Assembly (NCBI GenBank): GCA_004802705.1
Contig: SGPL01000610.1
Coordinates: forward strand, 1-18,638
Length of the DNA: 18,638 bases
Origin: Bondarzewia mesenterica
Lineage: Eukaryota > Basidiomycota > Agaricomycetes > Russulales > Bondarzewiaceae
Direction of reading: 5' to 3'
Shown here: positions 1 through 9,976 of the stretch, in pieces
Numbering within the stretch: the first letter of the stretch is position 1
How the letters are laid out: every line of letters starts with the position of its first letter
Made by a program: the position numbers and the translations under genes
Notes under the pieces: generated by a model
What the model saw: only the letters and a program-made list of their open reading frames with translations
The model's database searches: none
What the model was told of the DNA's origin: nothing

Positions 1-28
1 CTTGCTCGTTCCGTCTGACTGGCATTCG

Positions 29-47
29 GGATGAACCTGGTTCATCC
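29..47. repeat. Short palindrome, two 9-bp arms around one base
   Basis: GGATGAACC, one T, then GGTTCATCC: a perfect inverted repeat with a single-base centre. It could be a binding site for a dimeric regulator or chance; nothing around it decides this, and no gene to its left is visible in the window. Confidence 0.6.
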
Positions 48-76
48 ATATCAACAACGAACGACTGGCTGGCCGC

Positions 77-89
77 GGGGGGGGGGGGG
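77..89. repeat. Homopolymer run of 13 G
   Basis: Thirteen consecutive G residues follow GGCCGC. Runs like this vary in length and are prone to sequencing error, so any reading frame crossing it (for example the 60-codon ORF at 31-213) is not trustworthy. Confidence 0.9.
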
Positions 90-967
90 ATTCACGTTGC
101 TTTTTAACAAGCTATTTCATACCGTACAAATATTATATATAATACAAAATGTAGAAAATGTCTCGAGGGATTTCGCAAGCAAGGTTGCTGCCGACGCAGT
201 CGCGCTCCCCTAGTTGATGGGAAACGTGGAAACATTAGAACCCGCGGACTTTGAATTTGAATCCTTTAACAATGCCATGGCAAGATTTCAACTAAGTAAC
301 TTAGTAGTCTACTGGTAAGTATCACTGCAAATCCGACTCCATAGGCTTGTTCTTGCTGCTAGGCTTGGCTGTATGGTGATTTTTATGCTCAAGATGTAAG
401 GCGCTTCAATGAGGTCCAGCTATCGCAGTCACTGATCTCGGCCGCCGCAGCAGACTCGGCTGGCTCGGCGACTGTGGTTCCCCAGAGGGCAATCATAGCA
501 TATTTTGCTGATATTCTGTGCACGACGCACGTGTGCATTTGGTTGTCATTCGGGTGCTCAGTTGGCTGCTTCCTATCTCTGAATCATGATTCTGATCTCA
601 GTGTTTTGCTCCGCTTTTCCATGAGATTCTGTCTGGGAAAGCTCAAGGCTTCCATTGCGGCAATCCTCCTTGCTCCGTGATTTGATTCATCATACCCGCT
701 GGGAAATACCCCCTTCGGTCCTCACATAGCTGTGTACATTCCGATTTGACCATTTGGTATGCAGTGCTACCCCAGAAGAAGTACTGGAGTTGGCTATTGT
801 GTGACGCAATTCGCGGCAGGCTTTAATCTTATAGTAATTAGCACATTATACAATGTTGATCACAATGAGTAAGTCACCTGTCTTGCATAGATCCTTCGAT
901 TACTGAACGATTATACTCACCATAAGATGATCGAGGTTCCCCTTGTTGCGCTTAGCACCTTCACCTC
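90..967. other. Intergenic, upstream region of BBE-1
   Basis: No convincing gene. The only ORF of note (474-680, 68 codons) has no recognisable domain. The last 150 bases are AT-rich (around 825-860) and then lead into the BBE-1 start at 968, so the promoter of that gene probably lies here. No clear TATA box was found. Confidence 0.5.
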
Positions 968-2559
968 ATGTCTCATATCGATCTGAAGCTCGACGGCACG
1001 ATTCTCACCCCTTCGGATGAAAATTACGCTGCCGCCATCCATCGCTTAACAGATCTTGCCATCCGCAAGGCCGCATACGTCGGTCTGCCAACTTCCTACG
1101 ACGACGTCCTGAAGCTCATCGCATTCGCGCGCGCCAATGCTCTGGAGCTTGCCATTAAAGGTGGTGGAAACAATATAAACGATACGGGATCATCCTCGTC
1201 CGAGGGCGGGCTCGTCATCGATCTCGCCAAACTCAACAAGGTTCAAGTACGAGAGGGTGGACAGGAGGTCGTCGTGCAGGGCGGTGCCCTGTGGGGTGAT
1301 GTCTATCAGGAGGCCTCAAAACATCGGGTCGACGTCGTAGGAGGCAACGTGTGGAGCGTCGGCGTCGGCGGCTTTTTGACGGGCGGCGGGCACTCAAACT
1401 TGAGTGCACTCCGTGGTTTGGGGAGCGACAATATCGTCGAAGTTACGGTCGCACTTGCCGATGGTCGAATTGTTAAGGCAAGCGCAACGGAGGAGCCTGA
1501 TCTGTTTTGGGCAGTCCAAGGCAAGAATATCTTCCTTATTTTATGTGCTTTTGTACTCATCATGATTGTGTAGGCGGGACCAGCCGGTTTGGGGCCGTGC
1601 TTGAATTCGTGCTTCGCGCGTATCCTACACAAGGGGCGGCTTCTGTCGGAGTTCTCGTACTCCCCAGGACTGTCTTCGAGCAATTTGTGACTGCGTTGGA
1701 GGTATTAGTATTTTCTATACTTCGAATAAATGGAATAAACTGACGCTGAGAATAGGAATGCCTCGCGATGGTCGAACCTCAAGATCGAATCATCATCGCA
1801 TTCGCTCGTGCACCTCCAGAATTTTGTGTGCGCGAACCTAGCCAGGTCATCTGTCTATCATTCTGACTAAGAAACACCACAGCCAGGGCTTCTCGTCCTT
1901 CCATACATCCCTGGGCCCCCAACACGTGCTGAAGCTTTACTTAGACCTTTCCGCGCGCTGAACCCTGTCGTCGACGTGATACAATCAGCTCCGGACCAAT
2001 TAGCGGTCTCGCATGGTTCAGACGCATTCATGGCCAATGCACCGCGCCGCGTCTATCTCGCGGGCTCGCTGTTGAATGGCCCGTCACTTGGGCACACTCG
2101 GAAGATGTTCACGGATATATGGGCTCGTTGGGCACAGTGGACAGGAGAGCACGAGGAGGCGAAAGAGTCGATGGTAATGTGGGAATACCAGCCTGTCGGC
2201 GTTGTCAAAGACAAGGGGACGGGCGAGTCGGCGTTCTCCAAGCGCGACACCGCGAGCTATGTTGTTATTCACGGACGGTAAGTGAAATCGTCACGAAGTA
2301 TACCTATTTATCTTCTCTTTATCTCTATGCTTGTCGCAGGACTCGCGTTCCCGAGTTTGACAAGTCGAACATATCGTGGGTACGCGAGACAATCGATCTG
2401 ATACGTGCGCAGCAACCCGATGGAGGAGCGATCCCGAACTTTGCGTATGGCGATGAGTCGGGCGAAGTGATGTTCGGCGCGGCGAATGCGAAGCGCCTGA
2501 AGGGGATCAAAGCCAAATATGACCCTGATAATGTCTGGGCTAAGGGCGCCAGGATCTAG
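968..2559 (+). CDS. BBE-like FAD-linked oxidase, paralog 1 (flavin His replaced by Asn)
   Basis: Five exons, 968-1520, 1574-1701, 1756-1827, 1883-2277 and 2340-2559, sum to 456 codons (455 aa) with all phases matching. The family oxidises sugars, alcohols or alkaloid-like compounds with O2, using a flavin held by an FAD_binding_4 (PCMH) domain, here about residues 30-200. A C-terminal BBE domain ends near GGAIPNF and IKAKYDP. Seen: the flavin-pocket motifs GGGNN (65-69) and VGVGGFLTGGGHS (131-143). The usual covalent His of GGGH is Asn68, and Trp129 replaces the Cys130 of BBE-2. No signal peptide or membrane segment is seen, so it is probably intracellular. The start aligns with the paralog's start. 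Intron 1 is GC-AG. It lies convergent with BBE-2 across a dead GMC gene. Identity to BBE-2 is high (46 of 72 residues in the last exon, counted by eye). Substrate is unknown. Confidence 0.92.
1521..1573 (+). other. GC-AG intron in BBE-1
   Basis: The exon ends CAAG and the intron begins GCAAGA, ending TGTGTAG. No GT donor nearby keeps the frame. The junction splits a Gly codon after W-A-V-Q, exactly as the normal GT donor does in BBE-2. The donor fits the strong context usually seen at GC-AG introns. Confidence 0.85.
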
Positions 2560-3096
2560 CACCAAACTCGCCGTTCTCACCTTTTGTGACCGCAAGTCTC
2601 CGCAAGTCTAGCTCTATGTGGTCTCCCACCATTGTACGGATGTATAGCACGAGTATTGATTACTTGTACGATAGAATTTCGAATAGGTTGATCGAAGGTA
2701 TCCACTTTTCTTTGGAAATGCTAACTGGAATGAACGAACATTCAATTTGAACATGCGCAGAAGCATCTCCATCACTTTCGGTCAAGGCAAACGATGTGCG
2801 TACGGACAATGATGATGGTGTTGATAGCTTTTGGGGATTGATAGTGAGGACGTTCAGGTCTTCTCTGGATATCTGGATACCTCACTGAGGTTCCGGCTCC
2901 TTGCGAGACTGACTAGATGAATCATCACAAAAAGCCAGTTCGAATACCATTTAACGTTGGTGTCACAATATATAGATAAATTACTGCGAGTATATAAAAG
3001 AAAGCACGAAAGACCCAAAAAATGAGAGGGAGAGCTTGATGATGCAGAAGTCCGACCCCTGTACTCAAGTTGTTGGTCATTCGTCACTGGTCGGGT
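2560..3096. other. Intergenic between BBE-1 and the GMC pseudogene
   Basis: About 540 bases holding the 3' ends of two convergent genes. No ORF with a recognisable domain, no RNA gene and no repeat seen. Confidence 0.5.
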
Positions 3097-5273
3097 CTAG
3101 CAGCGACGATGATCTCGACACTTGTTCGCCTGCTTTATGATATCCGTAGCCCGCTCGGCGATGATATAGATAGCCGCTTGGGGAGCGGCTGCAGGAATGA
3201 ATGTCTACAAGAAAATCAGCACGATCGTTGTTACACCAGTACTAATCATTCGGATGCACACTTACTAAGACACTACCGTCAACAACACGCAGACCATTGA
3301 TGCCTTTGACGGTCAGATCCGGGTTCACCACACCTTTCCCTGCTTAAGGCCCGCTAAACGGACCCATTGCGGCCGTGCCTAGTCGATGATTGAAGCTAGC
3401 GGTGTCGGCTGCAGCATGCGCATCCAGCTCCTCGTCCGTCTCCGCAGTAGAAAATTCGCCGTATAGCCCAATTAGATAGTTGTCCCAGGCAGGAGCAGAA
3501 AGCATTCGCTTGGTCGCTCTGATGGATTCGCGTATGACGTAGATATCGAAAGCACTGTTCGACATGGCCGGGTTAGCGATAGGGAGGTTCCAAGGGGATG
3601 CGGAAGCTAGGGTCAGATTGCCACCTTAGAGTATGATCGCTTTAGTACAATGGTAGAATACCAACGTGAGGAGGAAAATTCACGTACGGGATGATGGTGA
3701 TGTGACTGATGTTATCATCGATAAGTAGTGACCAGAGTGAACAGATGCCCCCACTGGCGATACGAAACCGTTCTGCAAATACCTCGGTAAAAAGGCAATC
3801 CCTGAAAGGATAGGATTACTCACGAAGATCAAAAACTCATAATGACTCGAACGCAGAGCAGCCGAAGGGTCGACTTCAGTTGCAAGAATTGAAGCACCTT
3901 CATGTAGTCTGAACCAGCCGATGTGGCTGGAAATGGCCATGGTATAGAAATCCTATCGATTGCTGTACCATTCAGCTAACTTCTGAACAGCAAAACGTCG
4001 CATTCTGCGACAGTTCATCGGTGGTGACAGTTCCAGTAGCGTTGACTTCATATACATTCGATAGGAGGGGGTGGTCGACCAGATTCTGGCCAACATCTGG
4101 GCTATTCACGATAGTCGGAATGTCGAACGAAGCGAGGTGAGATGCAGGGGCAATGCCGAGAGAATAAGCAATTGTGGGGATCCAAAGAGGCCGGCAGAAA
4201 GAATGACTTCTTTGGTGGCATTCAAAACATACAGAGGCGCTGTTATAGTGGTGGAGCTATCCATAGGACCATAATCCTGAGACACGGTAAATAAATGTCT
4301 TACCATCTTTGCTTGCCGCGAATTGGACCCCGTGAATCGCAGGCTTGCCCCACTCTGTACCTGTTTGAATAAGCTTTGTTGCCTGACTATTGATGAGGAC
4401 ATCGAAATTCTTGCAATGGAGGTACGGTTGAATATAAGCAATAGAAGAGCTGACACGCGACCCCCTTTTCCACAATATTCTGCGTCCAGCCTAGCCAAGC
4501 GGATACTCATCAAGACTTTACGACTCTACGCACCGATACCAATGGTGTTCCGGCATTCATGTCTTCATTGAAAGGAAACTCCTCCGGAAGCTGCGGCGTC
4601 GTTTCCATAACCAAGCTATCAATCCCTAATGGATATCCCGGCAGTGATACGCCTAAAGGACCAGACGTCCCGTGTGCAGATATATCAATCTGCCCTATGA
4701 TGTCATAACAATCCGCTGGTAGAACAACGCGTTCATGCTATTGAGAAACACGCCTTTGCTAGAACAAGTTAAGTGCGTGGAATTATTCTCACGATACTTA
4801 CCTTCTTGATATACGGCTGAAGGGCATCCCAGCTCCAACCGTGATCGCCAGTCGCTCGGGCATACCGGTCAAAATCGTCGGCAGATCCTCGAGAATAAAT
4901 CATGTAGTCCATACGTCCAATCAAGTCAGAAGTGCATGTTTTAGATCATTGACGACATCCGATTCTCTGATACTCCAGTAAGCTTGCCACGCGGGTGGTT
5001 GGTTGTACGATCCTTCAATCCAGTTTGCTTCGTAGTCATGTAGTTCCAGTTGTGCATCATATTTGGGGAAAGTCTGACGTCGAAGAACGGAACGGCGAAA
5101 TCCGCAGAGCTGTAATGACTCGCTGTAAGCCGCATTCAAATTATCAGCACAAATCTCGACTTACTTTTCTCGGTTCCACGAAGTCCAGTCAATGACTCGA
5201 TTAAGATGCTGTAGCTAGTTTTGTGGATGGAGAACCCATCATAGCAAGAATAAGCGACAACTATCGGCATGGC
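3097..5273 (-). pseudogene. GMC oxidoreductase pseudogene (aryl-alcohol-oxidase-like)
   Basis: Homology runs through many exons on the minus strand: 4984-5134 (LSPN, HNWNY, HPRGK), 4802-4920 (IYSRGSADDFDRYARATGD), 4534-4737, 4304-4490, 3824-4256, 3688-3772, 3266-3624 (FNHRLGTAAMG) and 3097-3204 (AAIYIIAERA). This is the order of a flavin-dependent alcohol oxidase/dehydrogenase (CAZy AA3-like). It is dead. There is a one-base insertion in a C run (plus strand) at 4461-4465, a one-base loss near 4155-4163, an extra base at 3992-3995, an in-frame TAG at 3953-3955 and an in-frame TAA at 3344-3346. The GGSSS flavin loop is replaced by about 60 unrelated bases (4921-4983). The first catalytic His (of NHRLGT) remains, but the second (His or Asn) position reads Ala. 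The N-terminal dinucleotide fold is barely recognisable (5150-5345) and no start is found. Splice sites are mostly intact, suggesting recent death. Confidence 0.9.
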
Positions 5274-5657
5274 CTGTGAACGTATATCATTGAGGTTGCC
5301 AGCTCACAAAAAACATGCACCATTGCTCTCACCTGGCACAATTTTTGACTGCGTATTGGAGACTCAGCTGGACTCAGGTTAGTCTCACACGGCGAAGTGC
5401 ATTTGCGAGCAGCAAACAAAGATCGTATGATGATTTCTGACCCCTGAAAATACCGGTGAACTGAAAAATCTCATTCCTCTCCTTCGCGCGATAGGAGTAT
5501 GGGGATGTGTGCAAGTGAGAGTTTAAGAGACGGCTGGCTAAGTTGCAAACGAGGACGATCGGAAGTAATCAACTATCCCACCCTCCCAATTATAGTCACT
5601 TCAGACTCAATTCGGATTGCAACTTTCAGATGGATACAGACCTGTCTCGGTCTCCGC
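5274..5657. other. Intergenic between the GMC remnant and BBE-2
   Basis: About 380 bases. The first part may hold the eroded 5' end of the GMC gene: minus-strand codons resembling the IVGGG start of the FAD fold lie near 5320-5345, followed by an intron-like GTGAGA. Otherwise nothing recognisable; short ORFs only. Confidence 0.4.
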
Positions 5658-7194
5658 TTATATTTTAATACCCTTCTTCCAGAATCCAGCGGGATCATAT
5701 TTTGCCTTGATCTCCTTCAATTTCTTCGCATTTTCTGCGCCGTATATAACGACGGCTGATTCGTCACCGCACGCGAAGTTGGGGATAGCGCCTCCATTTG
5801 GGTACTTATCCCGGATGATGCCCACTGTCTTGCGCACCCACGCAATGTTCGCCTGGTCAAATTCGGGCACACGGTGTCTTTGTATTACGTGTCAGAGAGG
5901 ACGTTTTGGAAAAGGGTGAAGATGAACATACCGCCCATGAACGAGAACGTAGCTCAGACTTGAGCGCTTGGAGAACGCAGTTTCGTCAGATTTGCGGTCC
6001 TTAACGACACCGACAGGCTGCCACTGCCACATGAAGATATTCTCCTTCGCCTCGGGATGCTCCTCTGTGAATTTCACGAACTCTCCCCACATTTGCTCGA
6101 ATACCTCCTTGTCAAGTCCCGCGGCGGTATCGTTGAATTGAGCACCACCTAGGTACTGTCGTTTCGGGGCGCGTGCAAGAATCTCATCGCCTCCGTGTGA
6201 GGCATCGTATTGGGTGGGAACAGGGTGGACAAAATCGACAATTGGATTCAGAGAGCGGAACGACTTGAGGAGATCATCAGCGCGAGACGGGGGTCCGGGG
6301 ATGTAAGGGATGACAACAAGACCAGGCTGCAAGACAGTTCAGTAGATGCGCAAGGTAGGTATACGAGGAACACATACGTAAAAATGAGGAGGTGCACGAC
6401 TGAATTCGACAATGAGATGGTCCTGGACTCCCATCTTTGTTGTTATGAATTCCTCAAGGACTGGCACAAAAGATTCAAACGCTGTGCCTGGAAAGACAAG
6501 GGGGCCAGAGAATGCAGGTCCCTGTGTTGGATAGGCGCGAAGTATAAACTGCAGAATAACACCAAACTGGCTCTGACCACCTGCACCAGATACGCATTCA
6601 GATCCGTTTGAGCTGCGCCGATGTTCTCAACCACTCACCTTGAATTGCCCAGAATAGATCAGGCTCCTGGGTAGGGCTTGCCTTAACAATGCGTCCATCG
6701 GCAAGCGTGACCGTAGCCTCAACAATGTTGTCAATCCCCAACCCATGCTGTCCACTCCGGTTCGAATGGCCTCCACCCGTCAGGAATCCTCCAATACCGA
6801 CGGTGCACACATCACCTCCGACCACATCCACGTTGTACTTCGCCGCCTCCGCATAAACATCTCCCCATGTCGCGCCGGCCTGCGCCACGATCGTCCCCTT
6901 CTCCTCGAGAACCGTCACTTTGTTCAGCTTGGACATATCGATCACAAGCCCACCGTCCGAGGACGATGCCCCAGAGTCGTTTGTCGTATGTCCTCCGCCC
7001 TTGATGGCGATGTCAGTCGAGTTGGTGCGGGCGAAATCGATCAACTTTGGAACATCATCGAAAGAAGTGGGGAAAGCGACATAGGCAGCACGTCGGACTG
7101 TAAGATCAGAGATGCGATGAAGAGAGGATTCATATCCCTCAGATGAGGGCGTCAAGATAATCCCATCAAGTTCGAGCTCTGTAATGGTAGCCAT
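5658..7194 (-). CDS. BBE-like FAD-linked oxidase, paralog 2 (flavin His present)
   Basis: Four exons on the minus strand, 6639-7194, 6378-6580, 5932-6326 and 5658-5877, sum to 458 codons (457 aa), all in phase. FAD_binding_4 (PCMH) domain at about residues 30-200, with the flavin His as His69 in KGGGHTTND. VCTVGIGGFLTGGGHS (129-144) is the pyrophosphate-binding stretch. Its Cys130 sits one residue closer to VG than the covalent Cys of plant BBE or fungal gluco-oligosaccharide oxidase, so single covalent attachment is the better guess. The C-terminal BBE domain ends with GGAIPNFACGDES and IKAKYDP. No signal peptide, so probably intracellular. Exons 3 and 4 (395 and 220 nt) have exactly the lengths of exons 4 and 5 of BBE-1, while BBE-1's second intron is absent here. 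Expected activity is O2-dependent oxidation giving H2O2; substrate unknown. Confidence 0.94.
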
Positions 7195-7914
7195 AGTACG
7201 TTCTGCATTTCAGTTCTTTCGCCTCACCTCCTTATAAAGAGGATCGTGGTCCATCATGATCTTGATGTGCATTGAGGGTGATGGAGTCCTTCTATGTCAC
7301 GGCCCTCTCGGCTTCTGCGATAGTGTACAAACGAGGCATTCTTGTCCTTTTCTGGCTGCACGGTGCCGCTCGGTGCGTCATATCACTATTTTTGGAAGGC
7401 GCTGGTGTACAAATCCTCCGGACGATTTCGGACTGAGTCAGACTGGCATACAGAATGGTACAGATATTGAAACACATCTATAGCGCACGCACTTGTTTTC
7501 CCTGATTTCGTTAAATACGGTGACCGTATGACTTAGCATTGACAAGAGATCGTGGGATCTGAATGGCCAGCAACTTACGGATATATGGAGGAAGAGAGAC
7601 AAGTTTCAATTTTCTCAAAGACCCCACATTTTATGCGATCCGCATGCTGATGACGGAATGCAGATGTTGATACGCAGGTCCGTGAGGTGATTTCTGCATC
7701 GAAACCTTTGATGGAATGCATCGATTTCCTATGCAAGAAGAGTCGACAATGAATTTGTCAAACTGTTGAGATGAACGCACTGGGCTTGTCTGTCTTCCCA
7801 GAACTGAAAAAATAACATCATGTCAACCTCAGGCACCACCGCCGTCATACACAGGATAACAGTGGACACAGAGTTGTTGAGTAGGGATTGTTGTATATTC
7901 ATTGAAACGAGCGG
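7195..7914. other. Intergenic; promoter of BBE-2 and 3' flank of the F-box gene
   Basis: About 720 bases without a supported gene. On the minus strand a TATA-like CTTTATAAG (7231-7239) lies about 40 bases before the BBE-2 start and could be its core promoter (weak evidence). Short ORFs at 7256-7483 and 7820-8023 show no domain. Confidence 0.45.
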
Positions 7915-9825
7915 TTACGAGACATGTGATGGAAAGGACACCAAGCTAACAAACCCGCAATGCGCGATCAGATCGTCAATAAGAACATCTTCCTCATCGG
8001 TCCCTGTAAAACACGGATGTTAAGCAAAAATAGTCCCCAGGAGCGCCTGCACCTACCGAACCGTTAGCTATGACCAACGCGTTCTCTGAGATCATCCTCA
8101 ACCCAATTGAACGGATACTTTCCTCTGCCCTCACCTCTACCTCCTTGAGTAAACATGGTGCCCTCGATACCACAACTTGGTCGTTCCAGAAGCCCCTCGG
8201 CACATCCTCAGGATACCTCACCCCGATCTCCTTCGTCGCGGTCCCCATTGCCCGGGCGATTCTGAGCACACTGAAATCCATGAGCTGAACGACGAGACGA
8301 TCCCCACTTCCGTCCGCCGGAGGCTTAACATCCATGTATCGCATCCCCGACATCGCATTGCGCGGGGAAAGCGTGTCCCCAGGAAAAGAGTGTTGCACAC
8401 GCGCGCCGGAGATCCACTGGTCCCAGGGCAGAATTTGCCGACGCTTTCCCCCTATGCATACCTTGTGAACGTGCTGGGCGAGCACAGACGCGGGCACAAA
8501 GATTTCAAGCAACCTGAAGCGCCTCCGCGCTACTGCGCTCGATCTGCCGGTCCCGATGGCGTAGAGTCTGATGAGCACAATCGAGTCCGCACAAGGCTGA
8601 TCCTGGGGATGCACAGAAGAAGAAAGGGACGAATGGTCAGCCCACATACCTATGCCCCACAAGTGGAGGTGCGAAGAGGGAGAGGGGAAGAGGAAAGCCA
8701 ATGTATATGCTGCGTCATCGCAGAATACATGATGCGAACTGCTCTTGGTGATATCGAACACGAGGAGCGCGGGCTCTAGATCCCGGTCGAGGTTGGCGGC
8801 AAGTGAGGACTTCCACATCAAGACGAGGACGTGCTTGTCGGTGAAAAAGGTGAAAGATTCGATGTTGTCTCTTACGAGTTCCTACGAGTTCCACTGCAAG
8901 ATTATGATTACGCACGGCGATTCGTCAAGCGAAAACGTACCATGTGTATGTTTCCAGTTTTCCAACTCCACAACACGAGCCTGCTGCGCTGCGCGCGGGT
9001 ATGGTCAGGAAAAAAGACTCCTAAAAACTGCTCGGTGATTTGGATATTGTAGGATAATTGAGGCGTTCGTAAGGGTGTTATGAAGCTGATGATGGGAGAA
9101 GAGGCGGTTGGATGCGGACATCCGTTCTGCATTGATAGCAGGTGTATATGGAACGCAACCGTTCTAAGATCATCTTCACTTCATACGGCCTGCATCAAGC
9201 AACGGGTACGAGAAAATGTAGAGCGACAACGTACTTGGGCTTTCTATCCAGGAGAACCAACAAATCCTGCCTCGGATTGATCACAAATGCTTCAAACCGC
9301 ATCTTGGGAATGTGTATAATCCAATCATCCTCATCGATCGCGAGAAGAGGCGAAGGTAGCCGTCGGATGAATACGGTATCTGATGGCTCTCCCATGTATG
9401 CAAGGATACCGTTATGCAGCGCAACTTCGCAAAGGAAATGGCCGCTCGGACGAGACATAGGTAAGGATCTGCAGCACGTCCATTCGAGGCGGCGCCAGGC
9501 TCGTTGATGCTGCTGGAGTGACTTGAGTTGGTCCGGAAGAGGAGCAGTGCTCGGAAGGAGTAAACGGTTCTCGAGGCCGCTCATTGCGAGCTCGATCTTG
9601 TATTGCAGACAGAGGGCACCTTGAATGAGAGTATACCATTGGCGACATACCTGGAAGGTGACAAGTCAGAGGCGTGAACATCAATATCGAAGATGAGAAA
9701 TGTCTCGATGACTGAGATATCTGACACTGTACTCTTTGGCAACATACAAGAGTGCGGACGTCGAGGTATTCAAAGACATGGATAGATAGCTCCGTGGGGA
9801 AACTCAAGATATGTTGTTTATGCAT
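7915..9825 (-). CDS. F-box protein
   Basis: Five minus-strand exons, 9733-9825, 9235-9650, 8941-9163, 8053-8881 and 7915-8003, give 550 codons (549 aa) with matching phases. The N-terminus ILSFPTELSIHVFEYLD, followed across intron 1 by VCRQWYTLIQGALCLQYKIEL, is a typical F-box-like domain (about residues 6-50), which would recruit Skp1 and an SCF ubiquitin ligase. The remaining 500 residues have no catalytic motif. They resemble the long C-terminal part of F-box proteins expanded in mushrooms, e.g. LVLWSWKTGN and ESFTFFTDKHVLVLM, and would bind a target. The start was taken as the Met four residues before ILSFP; in-frame Mets up to 9918 are possible. Intron 3 has two nearby acceptors inside a 10-bp tandem repeat. 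The last donor is ambiguous: using 8056 instead of 8052 would end the protein at 7968. No functional link to its neighbours is evident. Confidence 0.85.
8873..8892. repeat. 10-bp perfect tandem repeat at a splice acceptor
   Basis: TACGAGTTCC occurs twice in a row. On the minus strand, one copy supplies the CGTAG acceptor used for exon 4 of the F-box gene. The upstream TTGCAG acceptor (at 8894-8895) would instead read into an in-frame TAG within four codons. Confidence 0.85.
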
Positions 9826-9976
9826 CTTTGAGATTGTGGAATTAAGCGCTTGAGCGCGTACCATTATTAAATGACTATCATAGCCTGTTGAGCTCATTAT
9901 CACATCATAGCTTGACACAGATTTAAGGAGGATTTAACTGCATGTAGCAGCAATCTGACCCCTTTATCGACACCCA

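Noticed and set aside
968..2559. BBE-1 as a pseudogene
   Set aside because: All five exons join in phase to a full-length protein with no stop, and family motifs other than the flavin ligands are kept.
4921..4983. A hidden intron replacing the GGSSS loop of the GMC gene
   Set aside because: The segment has possible donors but no AG acceptor at the point where homology resumes, so I count it as a lesion; a mutated acceptor remains possible.
6799..6815. Cys130 of BBE-2 as the second covalent flavin ligand
   Set aside because: It lies one residue closer to the VG motif than the Cys of known bicovalent enzymes; I treat it as unproven and do not claim bicovalent FAD.
968..7194. One large inverted duplication covering the whole oxidase block
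   Set aside because: Only the BBE genes are paralogous; the sequence between them and their flanks show no matching arms, and BBE-1 and BBE-2 differ too much for a recent inverted repeat.
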